Source: Shewanella sp. ANA-3
GTDB lineage: Bacteria; Pseudomonadota; Gammaproteobacteria; Enterobacterales; Shewanellaceae
Reading direction: 5' to 3'
DNA length: 64,000 bases
NCBI RefSeq assembly: GCF_000203935.1
Contig: NC_008573.1
Coordinates: forward strand, 214,943 to 278,942
The first letter of the stretch is position 1. Each line of letters begins with the position of its first letter. The position numbers were made by a program, and so were the translations under genes. This document shows positions 18,931 to 27,320 of the stretch, in pieces. The notes below the pieces were generated by a model that saw nothing but the letters and a program-made list of their open reading frames with translations, was not told where the DNA came from and ran no database searches.

Positions 18931-18958
18931 GTTGACCATATTTTGGTATTGCTCCACA
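18931..18958 (+). repeat. Diverged copy of 28-bp TTGACC repeat
   Basis: GTTGACCATATTTTGG and the following bases match the repeats at 19335 and 21928 at about 22 of 28 positions and in the same direction. It lies 40 bp upstream of the 91-residue gene. TTGACC could also serve as a -35 box here. Confidence 0.5.
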
Positions 18959-18998
18959 TTGTATTCAGGATCATTTGCGATTTGACTGGAGGAACTAA

Positions 18999-19274
18999 AT
19001 GAAGAATTCGAAATTCAATACATTGCTCTCAAAATGTGATCCAACGGCCCCAATACCTAATGATTTAGCAGAATTGCTTGATGCCCCCTCTGTTGGAAAA
19101 GAGGTCATTCCTTATAGTGTAGAGAAATCAATAAGTTCTGAAGAAGAGTATCGAGCTGCTTTAAAGCGAATTGACGAACTGTTTGATGCATTGCCTAATA
19201 CCGCCGAAGGTGACGAACTTGAAAAATGGATTTCGTTGATTGAATCATATGAAAATGACCACTTCCCAATGTAA
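18999..19274 (+). CDS. HigA-like antitoxin N-terminal domain, HTH missing
   Basis: 91 residues. The C-terminal half, EEEYRAALKRIDELFDALPN and EGDELEKWISLIESYENDHF, is the N-terminal signature of HigA-type antitoxins, normally followed by an HTH that is absent here. The frame stops 5 bp before a repeat that marks the edge of the CBASS island, so the gene was probably cut there. The first 40 residues are unlike other HigA proteins. Start ATG has GGAGG upstream. No toxin partner is visible beside it. Confidence 0.55.
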   Translation: MKNSKFNTLLSKCDPTAPIPNDLAELLDAPSVGKEVIPYSVEKSISSEEEYRAALKRIDELFDALPNTAEGDELEKWISLIESYENDHFPM

Positions 19275-19279
19275 ATCAA

Positions 19280-19362
19280 TATTGCCCCAAAGCGTGCCAG
19301 AGAAACTTTTTGCCGTCATTACAGAATTTCATCAGTTGACCAAATTTTTGTAATGTTACAAC
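19280..19362 (+). repeat. Island-end repeat (left copy)
   Basis: About 80 bp with TATTGCCCCAAAGCG at 19280-19294 and TTGACCAAATTTTTGTAAT from 19336. An inverted counterpart at 61841-61914 has both blocks at nearly the same spacing (55 versus 56 bp). The 3' block (19333-19360) is also directly repeated at 21926-21953. Confidence 0.7.
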
Positions 19363-19430
19363 GCCTAGATTAGTTAGCAGCGTAAGTGTTGTAGTTTTTG
19401 CACTTAATTCTTCTTGGAAGTTCACGTTAT

Positions 19431-20963
19431 TCATACAGCGAACCTATCTCTGACGCTTACGACAAATTCACCAGTTCTCGCAACGCATACACGATCTTTG
19501 ATGACGAATCCCTCAACCCAATGATCACCAGTGTAGGAGGTGGATTCTGTTCGATAAATTTCGTCTGCAGACGTGTTTGATTGAGTAGATATTTCCCCCC
19601 TAAGCTGCCCTACATTTGCCGCCTCTTGACCTGTGTTTACTACCTGCCAATAAACGTCGAACGGTGCAGGAACATTAGTCTTAAGTTTGAACTTTAACTC
19701 CTTTCCTTTGAGTAAAGGCTGTCCAGACTGAAACTCTTTCCAATATATGTTGGATTTATAACTTGCTTTTATATTCGCTGAATATATGTTTGCAACAATA
19801 GGGTATCGAAGTTGTTCCTTATGGGGCACATTAAAGCTTAGTGCAGGTAGATTTGTTGGTTTGTATACATCAACAAGTGACTTAGTTAACTTATCTTCCT
19901 CGATAAAGGTATCAATATTGATGAAATCGTCTCTGAGCCAATCCACCCATCGGAAAAAAGCTTTTGCTCTTGCGTTATCATCCTCATGCCATCGGTCAGC
20001 GAAGTTTTCTCCCGGATTAGCAGGGTTGGGGATAAGCCACTTCCCATCAGATGTGCGAGTTATCAATGTGTAGGTATTTCTTGCGTAGTAATCATTAAAA
20101 ACAAAGCTATTGCTTAATTGATGAGAGTGCTGGTTTAAAGATGATATTAGATTTCTCAACGTGTCATAGATAGTTGCTTCATTGTTATAACTATTGGCAG
20201 CTAATACAGTAATGATCATTGAGATTGGTTTGAAGGTTTCAATATCTGATTGTGAAAACCTTACGTCACGGTGTCTCTTTAATAGCTGAATGGCCCTCTG
20301 CAACGGCGTTTTAACGTGGATATTTGGAACATCGTCAATCGAATTGTACAACTGTCTTTGATTGTTGAAGATGCGTTGTTTCTGAGTTAATTTTGCTTGT
20401 TCAAATACAGTGCCATTTCTTTCGTAAAACCATGCAGCAAATCCTTTCGGGTTGCTCGTTGTCCAAGAGTAGCTGTTTTCTTGATCTTTATTTGTAGCTG
20501 CAATTGATTGAGGTCGGGCTAATAAACTGTTTTCTACAACAGAAGGGAGTATATCCATATGGAATCCAACCCCATCATCTTCAGCATAGTTAAGAGTCCA
20601 GCAGCGCTTTCCTTCATCATCTAACAATCGGGAATAAGTGCCATTCTCTTTAATCCGTTCCCCAACCTGATTTTTTACAGTGGAGGCTAGTACAGCCTGT
20701 TTTGAATGCCCCAAGTTGCAGACCAAATCAATGTCATAATCTGCATCTTTACTATTTTTGAATGGGCGGATTTCTGTTCCAAGCTTAAAAGAGCCTTGAA
20801 GGTATACCTCTGGGACACGAAATGTTCCAGGATAGTTACCTTGCTCTAGGTGCGTTTTCATTGAATTAAAGCGATCAATCGCTTGCTTATATTTAGTCGG
20901 TGAAATATCCAACTTTTTCGCCGCTGTTAATAGGGCCTCTTCCCTAGAAACTATTTGAGTCAC
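19431..20963 (-). CDS. CBASS CD-NTase with C-terminal AGS-C/SMODS sensor-type domain
   Basis: 510 residues. The nucleotidyltransferase core has GSFKLGTEIRP and DADYDIDLV (two metal-binding aspartates) with the third aspartate in GFHMDILPS. The last 130 residues (KFKLKTNVPAPFDVYWQVVN to the end) fit the adenylyl/guanylyl-cyclase and SMODS C-terminal sensor domain. It should make a cyclic oligonucleotide on infection that activates the neighbouring CapV phospholipase. It starts with GTG overlapping the capV stop by 4 bp, with AGGAGG upstream, so the pair is a tight effector-cyclase unit. This is the second cyclase in the locus. Confidence 0.9.
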   Translation of the reverse strand: MTQIVSREEALLTAAKKLDISPTKYKQAIDRFNSMKTHLEQGNYPGTFRVPEVYLQGSFKLGTEIRPFKNSKDADYDIDLVCNLGHSKQAVLASTVKNQVGERIKENGTYSRLLDDEGKRCWTLNYAEDDGVGFHMDILPSVVENSLLARPQSIAATNKDQENSYSWTTSNPKGFAAWFYERNGTVFEQAKLTQKQRIFNNQRQLYNSIDDVPNIHVKTPLQRAIQLLKRHRDVRFSQSDIETFKPISMIITVLAANSYNNEATIYDTLRNLISSLNQHSHQLSNSFVFNDYYARNTYTLITRTSDGKWLIPNPANPGENFADRWHEDDNARAKAFFRWVDWLRDDFINIDTFIEEDKLTKSLVDVYKPTNLPALSFNVPHKEQLRYPIVANIYSANIKASYKSNIYWKEFQSGQPLLKGKELKFKLKTNVPAPFDVYWQVVNTGQEAANVGQLRGEISTQSNTSADEIYRTESTSYTGDHWVEGFVIKDRVCVARTGEFVVSVRDRFAV

Positions 20964-21898
20964 GATACATTTCCTCCTAAGACAAAGTTGCTAATCTCTT
21001 TACTTCCATATGTAAAATTCTTGTCGGCTAAACTGATCAAATTATCGATTTCAGAAACGTCATCGAGTGGCAGATCAGTATCTGACTCAAAATCAATTCT
21101 TAATATTTGCTCAGGCTTCAAATGAAGCTTTAGATAATTCAACGCGCTTTGGCTCTGAAGCGATAGCATGAAACTTATAAATTCTTTATGCCTCCAGCCC
21201 GTTGCAAGACCCCAGTCTCCCTTGTGCTTTAAACCATAGGCGACTTTGGAATGACCGGTGCCGATGGATACCACTTGTATATCATCGTAATTTATCCCCA
21301 GTCGTTTTTGGGCATCGATAACAGCCACTAATGCTGGGTTGTTTGCCCACAGACCACCATCTGATAACAAGTACTCATCAACTTTATGAGGGTCAAAATA
21401 TGTTGGGGCTGAGCAAGATGCTAGAACAGCATCTCTGACTTTGACCAACCTATCGCGATTAAACGTTGGGTCATAAGCCGATTTAAATACATGAACTCCG
21501 CCGTTACCAACATCCGTTGCAGGTAGAATCAGAGGCTTGGCAATTTGCCCAAGCGTACTATCGTTGAAAACACCTTTAAGAACTTTATATAAACTGCCAC
21601 AGTCATAGACGCTTTCAAGCAACGGTTGCGTAATGTTTCGAAGCTTCTTAAAAGGTATTCTCGACTTTTTCTTTTTGAAAATATCTTCGCCATGTTCTTT
21701 GTACATGTTAACTATTTCGGTTGCGCGGATGTCGCAGGCAACACCAGCCGCTATTATGGAACCCGTACTAGTGCCAGCTATCATGTCGAATGACTCTAAG
21801 AGATTGATTCCGAGTTTTTCTTCGAAACATTTAAGTATGTGCGCAGGGTAAACCCCTCGTATTCCACCGCCATCAATGCTTAAAATCTTAAAAGTCAT
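20960..21898 (-). CDS. capV: CBASS effector CapV-type patatin phospholipase
   Basis: 312 residues. Patatin fold with the oxyanion-hole loop DGGGIRGVYP at the N-terminus, the nucleophile elbow GTSTG and the catalytic aspartate motif SDGGLWANNP. When activated by a cyclic nucleotide, CapV degrades membrane phospholipids and kills the infected cell. It precedes and overlaps a CD-NTase. The unit is flanked by 28-bp direct repeats, suggesting it entered the locus as a cassette. Confidence 0.92.
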   Translation of the reverse strand: MTFKILSIDGGGIRGVYPAHILKCFEEKLGINLLESFDMIAGTSTGSIIAAGVACDIRATEIVNMYKEHGEDIFKKKKSRIPFKKLRNITQPLLESVYDCGSLYKVLKGVFNDSTLGQIAKPLILPATDVGNGGVHVFKSAYDPTFNRDRLVKVRDAVLASCSAPTYFDPHKVDEYLLSDGGLWANNPALVAVIDAQKRLGINYDDIQVVSIGTGHSKVAYGLKHKGDWGLATGWRHKEFISFMLSLQSQSALNYLKLHLKPEQILRIDFESDTDLPLDDVSEIDNLISLADKNFTYGSKEISNFVLGGNVS

Positions 21899-21925
21899 AT
21901 GTATCCTTACTCCTCTGTAAACCGC

Positions 21926-21953
21926 CAGTTGACCAAATTTTAGTAATGCTACA
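21926..21953 (+). repeat. 28-bp direct repeat, second copy
   Basis: 26 of 28 bp match 19333-19360 (CAGTTGACCAAATTTT shared, then GTAATG and TACA). It lies between capV and the HNH-SAVED gene, exactly at the join of the two CBASS modules. Confidence 0.75.
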
Positions 21954-21978
21954 GAGTGGCTCTTCTAACGATGGCTAC

Positions 21979-23544
21979 TCATTGAGGTATTGATAGATTA
22001 ACTTTTCCGTTTACTTGAGTTATCGACAGTTTAGACCTCATTTCGTCACCATCGAAGTCATATACAAGAAGTGCTGGCTGATAGAGATCAAAGGCTTGAC
22101 CTATGAATACACAAGCAGCGTTAGATGCACAGATGAGCAAGTGAACACGCTTCACAGAAAATTGGTCATGAAGTTTTTGCAGTATTGCATGAAGTTCACT
22201 TTTTAATTCTAACCCGTTTTCCGGATGCGGGATCGCCGCATTACCCATTTGCTTGGCTACGATTTCAATCTCAGGATAACCGAGAGCTGTTGCAGTCTTT
22301 TTCATTACTTCAGGATATTGAGTTAATGCTATAGAGATCGTGACTTCTGATGATTTTCCTATTTCGCTCTTCCAGTTCACCTTGTAAGGTGTTTCTGAGC
22401 GAGAATCCTGAGGCCAAACCCAGCAGTTTCCATCTCGGTATCTGAGCATTGGCGTGATTTCAGATTTATTTCCTAGACACGCTCCTAATCCGATCAAAGC
22501 AGGCATTGGCCCAAATGCGAATAGCGCCGCTCGATATCCATAATTTTTTGTTTGATTAACTATGGTTTCTGCTTCCTCTGTAACAATTTCATCCATTTCT
22601 TTGGTAAACCGTTCAGGTTTGGTTCTGTATCGGCGTTCATTGTCACTAAGATTATTCAATGCTCCTCTCATGCGAGTTCTTAACCTAGATAAGCTTCCTG
22701 CAATGTCTCTTGATTCAGGGGGAGAAACAACATGGCCTCCTACCGGCCAAAGAACTGAAAATACAGGAATAGGCTGGAAACTCAGTCCTTCAAGTAATTT
22801 CTCAGTATTAATTAAAAACTCGGTTCGCATTTGAGTAAGTCTGGATGCAGGGTAATCAGCACACGCAACTCGATCTATTAATCGGTGGTGTTTGTCGCAT
22901 AGAAGCAAGATATTAGCTGGCTCATTAGAAAGTTCTTCGGATAGATAAGGTATACCCCTTGGGCCACTCTCGGATGACGCAACATTGTGAGCCAAGTATG
23001 AATAGTTACCAGATGTCCCCGTCAGATCATCAATATCCAATCTATCCCCGCAGCCTTCAAACATACAATAGCCATGACTATCACGCATCACTTGATTAAT
23101 TGTGGACTGTGTGAAATCTTTACCACGACCTTTATTAAATCGCTGTTCGATATTCCTAGAGATATAGTCGATAACGTCATTGACTGGCAAGACTCTAGAT
23201 TGGCTAACACAGGAATTCCATATTTTAAATAGCGACTCTATTGTTCCATATTCGTTTTGAGATATGTTGCGACCCTGGAGGTGGCGAACCTCAAGACTAT
23301 CCCCACAATCCATCAATGTTAGAGCATCCTTAAGCTCCGCATCAATTACGTTAAGCCGAAAACTGGCTCGGAACTCATGTGAATACAATATATATATCTG
23401 GTTTTTTACACGCTCATCGGTAAGTAATCCAACATGCTCCCACACAAAAAAAGTCTTAATGCCCAATAGAAACTCTGCGAGCTTGTCAATTGACTCTATG
23501 GGATAAAAACATGCTTGATGAAAATGTAGCCTCTCGTCAGTCAT
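21979..23544 (-). CDS. cap5: CBASS HNH-SAVED effector nuclease (Cap5-like) with N-terminal extension
   Basis: About 521 residues from ATG 23544 (AAGGA upstream; a longer frame overlaps cap3 more). The C-terminal ~220 residues form a SAVED cyclic-oligonucleotide sensor. Before it is a zinc HNH nuclease with YCMFEGCG and LLLCDKHHRLID. Known Cap5 proteins start near the HNH domain; here about 140 extra residues precede it with no recognised motif. Binding of the cyclic messenger should trigger DNA degradation. It is last of the CD-NTase-cap2-cap3-cap5 run, overlapping cap3 by 8 bp. Confidence 0.88.
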   Translation of the reverse strand: MTDERLHFHQACFYPIESIDKLAEFLLGIKTFFVWEHVGLLTDERVKNQIYILYSHEFRASFRLNVIDAELKDALTLMDCGDSLEVRHLQGRNISQNEYGTIESLFKIWNSCVSQSRVLPVNDVIDYISRNIEQRFNKGRGKDFTQSTINQVMRDSHGYCMFEGCGDRLDIDDLTGTSGNYSYLAHNVASSESGPRGIPYLSEELSNEPANILLLCDKHHRLIDRVACADYPASRLTQMRTEFLINTEKLLEGLSFQPIPVFSVLWPVGGHVVSPPESRDIAGSLSRLRTRMRGALNNLSDNERRYRTKPERFTKEMDEIVTEEAETIVNQTKNYGYRAALFAFGPMPALIGLGACLGNKSEITPMLRYRDGNCWVWPQDSRSETPYKVNWKSEIGKSSEVTISIALTQYPEVMKKTATALGYPEIEIVAKQMGNAAIPHPENGLELKSELHAILQKLHDQFSVKRVHLLICASNAACVFIGQAFDLYQPALLVYDFDGDEMRSKLSITQVNGKVNLSIPQ

Positions 23545-24022
23545 CGATTTGTTCCTTAAAAATTCGTTTAAATGACCCGTTAATTTCCCGAAAGATACAG
23601 ACGTCTTTCTGACCAACAATTACAAAGACTAATTCTCTGTCAGGGTTACGTTTTATGCATTTCTTCCAATCTGCAATATCTATATACGATGGGGTGGGTG
23701 TTGGTTCAGGATGTGTGTGCCATGTACCCAAGTAGCCTAGTTTGCCATGCGAACTTTCGTAATAAGAATTAACTGATTTCTGGTGATGAGGAGCACGCAT
23801 ATTAAAGTTAACTCTGGTGGCAGAATCTTCTTTCTGAGGGGTAGTACAGTGTTCTAGCCAAAATTCATTAGCGTCAGCGGACTGAGAACCAATTAATGCT
23901 CCAAAAGCTTCACTTCTATCACGTGACATCTGCCTGTAAGAATACCAAACGTCAATTAGTTCTTCGGAAAGGTAAATTTTCGTATCTTTGATGCCCGTAT
24001 CTTGCTCAATGAGTGCAGACAT
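23537..24022 (-). CDS. cap3: CBASS deconjugating protease Cap3 (JAMM)
   Basis: 161 residues from ATG 24022 (GAGGACTG upstream). The JAMM metalloprotease motif is complete: an upstream glutamate in SEAFGALIG, then HTHP followed by seven residues to SxxD (HTHPEPTPTPSYID). Cap3 cleaves the isopeptide bond formed when Cap2 attaches the CD-NTase C-terminus to targets, so it limits priming. It overlaps cap2 by 17 bp, as in other type II CBASS operons. Confidence 0.93.
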   Translation of the reverse strand: MSALIEQDTGIKDTKIYLSEELIDVWYSYRQMSRDRSEAFGALIGSQSADANEFWLEHCTTPQKEDSATRVNFNMRAPHHQKSVNSYYESSHGKLGYLGTWHTHPEPTPTPSYIDIADWKKCIKRNPDRELVFVIVGQKDVCIFREINGSFKRIFKEQIDD

Positions 24023-25733
24023 CACAGTCCTCATCAACCAAAGGTAAGTATTCAAGCGAACTGCTGAAATTGTAGTAACGATGAGTCAGCCTGATGCCCT
24101 CCGCCATTGCATCTTCATCTAAGCCCTTCCAACTGACTTTACATGACTTTGCTTGTTTGCCTTCCAAATACCGAATGGCCAAATTTGCTGCCATTACAGC
24201 TGTTTGAGCCGAACTTGCTGCGCCATATGAAATAAATTGTTCCCCACAGCCAGCGATATTTTTCATGGTTACCTGATTGGGTTCGATAAAATTCATATTT
24301 GACACAAGCCCTCTTACACCTGTTTCTTGGCAAACGTAAGAGCACAATAAACATCCCTCTGAACTAGGGATATCTAATGTTGCGTGGCCGCCAACGCCAA
24401 AACCTTCCAACCAACTGTTCATGACAGCAACTTTTGAGTTGTTATCCAAAAGGTATTGTTTAAACAACCGTTCCTGGGTCGGATTGCCTATAGCAATGAC
24501 AATCAGGTCAAAATCATTCATACGGCTACTGCGAGCAAACTCCATCAGTTTATCTAATTTCCATTGTGCACAAGACCAGGGGAATTGTCGTTGAAGAGCG
24601 ACACTTAGGGCTGCGGTTTTAGGTGCTCCTACCCAATGCTGTTCTAAAACATGGCGATACAGATTATTGATTTCGTATACATCAGGATCTACTAACGTAA
24701 GATGCCTGACTCCGGCAGCAGATAACTTATGCGCAATTTCACAGCCTACTGAGCCAACACCTATCACTGCTACCTTTTTGTCTGCTAACGACAGAATGCC
24801 TCCACCACGTTCCACAGTATTCTCTTGATTGAATAGCCGTATTGGTAAAGCTTCCAATTTCCAGTTTTTCAGCTTTTCATCTGATAGTGGTAGCGCATTT
24901 TTGGTTTTACCGCTAAGTTTCAGTGCGAACCAAGTACGTTCATCATTAACAGTTTTGGCAGTAAACACGAGCCAATAAGCAGTTTCACGCCATTGACCGT
25001 ATTTTTGTTGTAAATCACTTCTAACCTTTACCGGTAGCGAAGATATTGTATTTAAATACCATTCATCGAGAGCATCTGAATGTTTAGGTGCAGGAGTAAG
25101 TGTCTCGATTGGAATAACAACCGCTTTTCCTGCTATGCGTCGATTACCCTTATCTATAGATAATTGAATATCACTGATAACCGAAAGCGAATCGTCAGCC
25201 GGATGAACCATATAGTGGCTTTCGATGCCAAATTGCTTGCCACCTACTGGCCTATATACCGATAATGTTTGTAGAACCGGCCTTGCGATATTTGCCAGTA
25301 GGGGTTTAAAGCTATCTGGAGCACAGATTCGCAACCATTCACTGGAGAACTCACGAAGCAATTCACTATGGTTCCAATCTGGATTCGTTATGCATTTCTC
25401 TAACAACAAGATATGCCTCCGAAGCGATTCTTCTACGACTAATAGTGGTTGTTCGAAATTTACTGACAGTGACTCTGGAGCATTAACACAAACAGTGCCA
25501 ATCTGAATCCCTGCATATTCATGAACAGAGACATGAGCCAACCTGCCAATGGAATCAGGGTTAATTAAGAAAAATTCGGGCAGGCGGTAGTAGGGAGGAT
25601 CTGCTACCAGCATTAATTGTATACCATGATTAAGGATCGTTGTTTCCACTACGATCCTCTCACCTCCAGCTACTTCACTGGTTGTGCAGTTGAAGCCCTG
25701 GTTGATAAGGTGCTGTTTTATTTCGCTTAGCAC
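24006..25733 (-). CDS. cap2: CBASS E1-E2 conjugation enzyme Cap2
   Basis: About 575 residues from GTG 25733, which has GGGGG just upstream; a TTG at 25757 is an alternative. The N-terminal domain is E2-like, with a probable catalytic cysteine in GIQIGTVCVN (residue 82). The C-terminal E1/ThiF adenylation domain shows VIGVGSVGCEIAHKLSAAG, DPDVYEINNLYRH and a candidate E1 cysteine in IAGCGEQF (residue 496). Cap2 adenylates the C-terminus of its partner CD-NTase and conjugates it to cellular targets, raising cyclase activity. It overlaps the upstream CD-NTase gene. Confidence 0.93.
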   Translation of the reverse strand: MLSEIKQHLINQGFNCTTSEVAGGERIVVETTILNHGIQLMLVADPPYYRLPEFFLINPDSIGRLAHVSVHEYAGIQIGTVCVNAPESLSVNFEQPLLVVEESLRRHILLLEKCITNPDWNHSELLREFSSEWLRICAPDSFKPLLANIARPVLQTLSVYRPVGGKQFGIESHYMVHPADDSLSVISDIQLSIDKGNRRIAGKAVVIPIETLTPAPKHSDALDEWYLNTISSLPVKVRSDLQQKYGQWRETAYWLVFTAKTVNDERTWFALKLSGKTKNALPLSDEKLKNWKLEALPIRLFNQENTVERGGGILSLADKKVAVIGVGSVGCEIAHKLSAAGVRHLTLVDPDVYEINNLYRHVLEQHWVGAPKTAALSVALQRQFPWSCAQWKLDKLMEFARSSRMNDFDLIVIAIGNPTQERLFKQYLLDNNSKVAVMNSWLEGFGVGGHATLDIPSSEGCLLCSYVCQETGVRGLVSNMNFIEPNQVTMKNIAGCGEQFISYGAASSAQTAVMAANLAIRYLEGKQAKSCKVSWKGLDEDAMAEGIRLTHRYYNFSSSLEYLPLVDEDCDVCTH

Positions 25734-25734
25734 A

Positions 25735-26766
25735 CTATGCCCCCTGTGACGTTCCAACTACCCCAGCGCTACTGTAAGCCACTTTTTTGGCATTACTGTC
25801 TTGCTCCTTTTCTGGTACTTCAAAGTCACCACCGAACAGTCCTTGCAAGATTTCACATTGTTTACGCAAAGAATCTTCGTTTAATGCTTGATCGAGTTTA
25901 GTCAACATTGCATTTAGCTTGTTATAGAGCTGTGTTCCTGTGTCAATACTACTGTTTTCAAAAACATTTCTGTATGGTTGAACCGGTAACCGCACATCGA
26001 TTTTGTACTTACCATCATCAACCCACTGGAAATAATTGGCATTCAAAATTGCTGAAACAGTGTCGCGTAGCGATTGCAAGTCACTGAGTTTACCGTCATT
26101 GCTGATAGATGGACTGAACTTATCTTTCAACATTAGTGTGAGTCCAATTGAAAACACTTTTTTGCCTACATTTTGGCCGAATTTTTCATCTCTCCAGCGT
26201 TTTACGTATCTGACCAAACGTTTGACCTGTCTGATTTTCAGGTCTGCAGAGCCGATGTATTGGCTGCTATCATTAATATGTTCTATCAGTTTTTTTGGCT
26301 CTGCAGGAGACCACACACGGTTTTCTACATTTGAGTTCAACTTACCGACTGCCAGTTCATACTGCTGACCTAGTTTCCGGTATATGACTATGTCGATATG
26401 TAGGTTTAAATTCATGTAGTCAGCAGTGACACAAGGCTTTTTTATTCTTGCGTTTTTAAAACCACGCTTTTCCAAAACTTTTAGAACAAGTTTTTTAACT
26501 TCAACCGGATCATCAGGAGCATTATCTGCATCAATAACAACTGCTCTATCGATATCAAAGTCAGCCACTGGGTGCTTTATGCCTGTATGCGTGCTTAAAG
26601 AACCTTGAATAAACGTTTCAATTATTGGATAACCTGCGTTTTTAAATTCATCCCTTAAATCATCCAGGATACTAGAGTCCTTCGACCTGGCTTCCCGGTA
26701 AGTATCATCCTCTCGTCCTAATTTAATTTTGTCGTGAAATTTTGAGAATTGGTTTTGTAAAGACAT
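25735..26766 (-). CDS. CBASS CD-NTase (Cap2 partner)
   Basis: 343 residues. Core motifs: QGSLSTHTGIKH, then DFDIDRAVVI with two metal aspartates, and the third in LHIDIVIY. The C-terminus is a flexible tail ending SAGVVGTSQGA. A small-residue end is what Cap2 needs to form a thioester and conjugate the cyclase. It is the first gene of the operon, divergent from capH. The nucleotide product cannot be read from sequence; the SAVED effector suggests a cyclic di- or trinucleotide. It shares only motif-level similarity with the 510-residue cyclase downstream. Confidence 0.92.
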   Translation of the reverse strand: MSLQNQFSKFHDKIKLGREDDTYREARSKDSSILDDLRDEFKNAGYPIIETFIQGSLSTHTGIKHPVADFDIDRAVVIDADNAPDDPVEVKKLVLKVLEKRGFKNARIKKPCVTADYMNLNLHIDIVIYRKLGQQYELAVGKLNSNVENRVWSPAEPKKLIEHINDSSQYIGSADLKIRQVKRLVRYVKRWRDEKFGQNVGKKVFSIGLTLMLKDKFSPSISNDGKLSDLQSLRDTVSAILNANYFQWVDDGKYKIDVRLPVQPYRNVFENSSIDTGTQLYNKLNAMLTKLDQALNEDSLRKQCEILQGLFGGDFEVPEKEQDSNAKKVAYSSAGVVGTSQGA

Positions 26767-26862
26767 AGTTAGCTACCTCTTATAAATTTGTTCACTGCAA
26801 ATCTCTCTAAGACAAACTCACAGGTGAACAAGGTCTGCACCTACACCTATGTCGCTCTCGCT

Positions 26863-26954
26863 GGTTATTAACAGAAGTTAATTTATTAACCATCGTTTAC
26901 AAACATACGCCTTCTAGCTAAATAGATCAACTGCTGTTAATATAAAAATTAACG
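26863..26954. promoter_or_regulatory. Candidate CapH operator cluster
   Basis: Between the divergent CBASS operon and capH there are several GTTAAT/ATTAAC half-sites: GGTTATTAACAGAAGTTAAT begins at 26863, ATTAACC ends at 26892, and TGTTAATATAAAAATTAACG spans 26934-26953, just before the capH ribosome site. The spacing suits an autoregulated repressor acting on both promoters. Confidence 0.55.
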
Positions 26955-26966
26955 GAGGGTTATTTT

Positions 26967-27311
26967 ATGGCTGACAAACTTCAGCAAGCCGCACTTATCA
27001 GCAAAAACATAAAGCACATGCGAGAATTACTTGGCTGGACACAGGCAAGGCTCGCTAGCGAAGCTGGGATAACAGCGGCAGCACTGAGCATGATCGAAAA
27101 GGACGAAGGCCGAATGCCAACTATTGTTGTGCTGAGGAAAATCGCTTCGGCATTGGGTGTTAAACCTTATGAAATAACAGGAGAAGATGCACCAGAAGAT
27201 TCTGGAGATAAAACGATTGAGTTCTACCGAAAATGGGGAGAACTTGATAAGCTGCCAGAACAGGATCAGCGTATATTGCGAGAAATGATGGAACGCTTCA
27301 CCAAGAAGTAA
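26967..27311 (+). CDS. capH: CapH-type XRE repressor of CBASS
   Basis: 114 residues. An N-terminal Cro/CI-type HTH (LLGWTQARLASEAGITAAAL, MIEKDEGRMPTIVVLRKIAS) is followed by a linker and short C-terminal dimerisation helices. It is immediately followed by an ImmA-type peptidase gene and diverges from the CBASS operon, the known CapH-CapP arrangement in which DNA damage leads CapP to cleave CapH and derepress CBASS. The identification rests on this layout as well as the HTH. Confidence 0.88.
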   Translation: MADKLQQAALISKNIKHMRELLGWTQARLASEAGITAAALSMIEKDEGRMPTIVVLRKIASALGVKPYEITGEDAPEDSGDKTIEFYRKWGELDKLPEQDQRILREMMERFTKK

Positions 27312-27320
27312 GGAGTTGGT

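Noticed and set aside
18931..21953. Integron cassette array (attC sites) to explain the repeats
   Set aside because: No RYYYAAC/GTTRRRY core pairs or integron integrase; gene orientations are mixed.
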